Below, piece by piece: positions 5,966 to 6,960 of a stretch of DNA of 6,960 nt; position 1 is the first letter of the stretch, and each line of letters opens with the position of its first letter. Under the pieces are notes generated by a model. The model had not been told where the DNA came from and did no database searches. It saw nothing but the letters and a program-made list of their open reading frames with translations. The translations under genes and the position numbers were made by a program. This DNA is from Calditrichia bacterium (GTDB lineage Bacteria > Calditrichota > Calditrichia > RBG-13-44-9 > J042): assembly GCA_030430345.1 (NCBI GenBank), contig JAUIFT010000136.1, positions 1 to 6,960 on the forward strand, given 5' to 3'.

Positions 5966-6328
5966 ATGGCACGGAAAAATTCCAACCTGGTTTACTCGAC
6001 GGAAAGCGGCCGGATGAATGAATCGCAAAAGCCGGGTAAGAAATCGAAAAAAAAGAAAAATACCGCAGCACCTCCGCAATTTAAACAGGATGGGGTGATA
6101 CGCGTGCGCCGGGAAATGAAAGGGCGCGGCGGAAAAACAGTCACTGCCATCTACAACGCACCTTTCGAAGGCGCAGAATTGAAAGATTTTGCTCGCGGTC
6201 TGAAACAGCTTTGCGGCACCGGGGGAACGCTAAAGGATGGCGCCATCATCATCCAGGGCGACCACTGCGATAAAATCGTTGCCCATCTGCAAAAGGAAGG
6301 CTTTCCGGTAAAACGCGCCGGAGGTTGA
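5966..6328 (+). CDS. yciH: YciH/SUI1 family translation initiation factor-like protein
   Basis: The 120-residue protein is the bacterial homologue of eukaryotic eIF1. It has the YciH N-terminal 'LVYSTESGR' (8-16), a lysine-rich linker ('KKSKKKK', 25-31) and a SUI1 domain at about 42-117 with 'VRREMKGRGGKTVTAIYN' (47-64) and 'LKQLCGTGGTLKDGAIIIQG' (79-98). SUI1 proteins bind the small ribosomal subunit near the P site. In E. coli, YciH is non-essential and has been linked to start-site discrimination and stress-related translational control. GAGG lies about 5 bases before the ATG at 5966, and the gene starts 20 bases after the DUF6503-like stop, so it is very likely in the same operon. The lysine-rich linker is not unusual for a ribosome-binding protein. 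Confidence 0.93.
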   Translation: MARKNSNLVYSTESGRMNESQKPGKKSKKKKNTAAPPQFKQDGVIRVRREMKGRGGKTVTAIYNAPFEGAELKDFARGLKQLCGTGGTLKDGAIIIQGDHCDKIVAHLQKEGFPVKRAGG

Positions 6329-6404
6329 TGGCGCTTTGCGGAGGCAGAAAGCAAATCAAAATTTCTAAATTTAAAAAAGATTTATGACGAGGCCGGTCTA
6401 AAAA

Positions 6405-6725
6405 ATGACCAGGAATGAAGCGATACCAGAGAGCATTAACCGGTGGCATATTGCTTTCGACCCATACGGGTTTACCGTGAAGAAGGGTTGGTTAGCAGAA
6501 GCGGAAAGAACCGAAGATATTCTCCAACTGCATCATGATAACAATGACAACCTGCTGATCGATGTCGGTTGGTATCATCGTATTTATGGCGCAAATGTTA
6601 TTGTGAATAAGGATTGGCAAAATCCGCTTGAATTCCTCAAAACAATTTCACCGGAAGAAATCGAAAACGCCGTTTATCTCTGGATCGCAAAATATGCAAA
6701 CGGTGTTGACGAGTCTGATCAGTAA
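6405..6725 (+). CDS. Unrecognised 106-residue acidic protein
   Basis: I do not recognise the family. The protein is soluble, with no signal peptide, membrane segment or cysteine. It is rich in aromatic residues, with five Trp ('RWHIAFDPYGF', 'KKGWL', 'LLIDVGWYHRIYG', 'DWQNPLEFL', 'VYLWIAKY'). Predicted beta character in the middle (48-68) is followed by a helical end (81-98), which suggests a small alpha/beta domain. A TAA codon lies one codon upstream of the ATG at 6405, and no other in-frame ATG follows nearby, so this start is firm if the gene is real. The ribosome site is poor (GAGG about 14 bases upstream). It sits between yciH and a cupin gene on the same strand, and its codon use resembles its neighbours. 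Real gene likely; function unknown. Confidence 0.65.
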   Translation: MTRNEAIPESINRWHIAFDPYGFTVKKGWLAEAERTEDILQLHHDNNDNLLIDVGWYHRIYGANVIVNKDWQNPLEFLKTISPEEIENAVYLWIAKYANGVDESDQ

Positions 6726-6782
6726 ATTACTAGATACACACAGTTTTAAGGTGATTACAAGCGTTGCACAACTTAGAGGAAA

Positions 6783-6960
6783 ATGATGCCTTTTATTCCA
6801 CTAAAGTCGATCGAAGAGAAAGAATTGTTACCCGGATTTCGGGTTAAATTTATCCACACCGAACAAATGACATTTGCTTATTGGGATATCGCCGCAGGCA
6901 GCGAATTACCGTCCCATTCCCATTATCATGAGCAGGTAGCCAATGTGCTGGCAGGTGAAT
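6783..6960 (+). CDS. Cupin-domain protein, start only (3' end outside window)
   Basis: Fifty-nine complete codons are visible to the window edge. The protein opens 'MMPFIPLKSIEEKELLPGFR' and reaches cupin motif 1 at about residues 39-59: 'GSELPSHSHYHEQVANVLAG'. This has the metal-binding His-x-His-x-His-Glu pattern of small single-domain cupins, which are beta-barrel metal-binding proteins with very diverse functions (isomerases, oxygenases, sugar-binding or regulatory roles). AGAGGA lies 2 bases before the ATG at 6783 and 5 before the ATG at 6786, so initiation at the second Met (6786) is more likely. It follows the 106-residue gene by about 60 bases on the same strand. Confidence 0.85.
   Translation, partial: MMPFIPLKSIEEKELLPGFRVKFIHTEQMTFAYWDIAAGSELPSHSHYHEQVANVLAGE

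Noticed and set aside
6151..6449. Minus-strand open frames under yciH and the following gap
   Set aside because: They are antisense to the conserved SUI1 domain and lack ribosome sites.
1..6960. Defence system, toxin-antitoxin pair, phage or transposon cargo
   Set aside because: No nuclease/helicase defence genes, recombinase, terminal repeats, CRISPR units or paired toxin-like genes are visible. The genes present are ordinary chromosomal functions or small unknowns.

Overview
The window reads as ordinary bacterial chromosome of medium GC content. It probably comes from the Bacteroidota/Calditrichota/Ignavibacteria/KSB1 (FCB) neighbourhood. That placement rests on recognising two protein families I know mainly from that group (DUF2480-like and DUF6503-like) and a tricorn-like S41 protease of the kind common there. 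Most genes have clear Shine-Dalgarno sequences (AGGAG, GAGGG), which argues against a typical Bacteroidota genome and for a neighbouring lineage. This placement is inference; there is no rRNA or other marker gene here to settle it.

Layout. (1) From the left edge to about position 1000, a plus-strand tricorn-like protease enters without its 5' end and is cut just before its PDZ and catalytic domains. (2) At about 996-1020 it runs tail-to-tail into the N-terminal half of uvrC on the minus strand, which is also cut. Both genes lose their 3' halves at the same short pyrimidine-rich stretch, so the point is an inversion breakpoint, a recombination scar or an assembly/amplification chimera. (3) A lone minus-strand gene (2142-3206) encodes a PAS/histidine-kinase-like protein whose ATP-binding motifs are missing. 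(4) A two-gene minus-strand operon (4037 to 3399) encodes an A-type iron-sulfur carrier and a half-length DUF2480-like protein, with a good upstream promoter candidate and a strong terminator. (5) A 326-bp divergent intergenic region holds that promoter, a near-perfect 13-bp direct repeat and a GC-rich inverted repeat. (6) A plus-strand run from 4364 to the right edge holds a membrane-anchored DJ-1/PfpI-like protein, a secreted DUF6503-like protein, a YciH/SUI1 translation factor, an unrecognised 106-residue protein and the start of a cupin.

How the genes fit together. Only the A-type carrier and DUF2480 pair has a clear shared theme: iron-sulfur cluster assembly, since DUF2480 genes accompany suf genes in Bacteroidota. 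The plus-strand run looks like a loosely coherent operon (gaps of 55, 20, 76 and 57-60 bp) with no obvious common pathway. I found no CRISPR array, tRNA, rRNA, insertion sequence, phage gene or defence system. The points most worth a second look are the double gene truncation near position 1000, the ATP-site-less kinase, and the single-unit DUF2480 protein.
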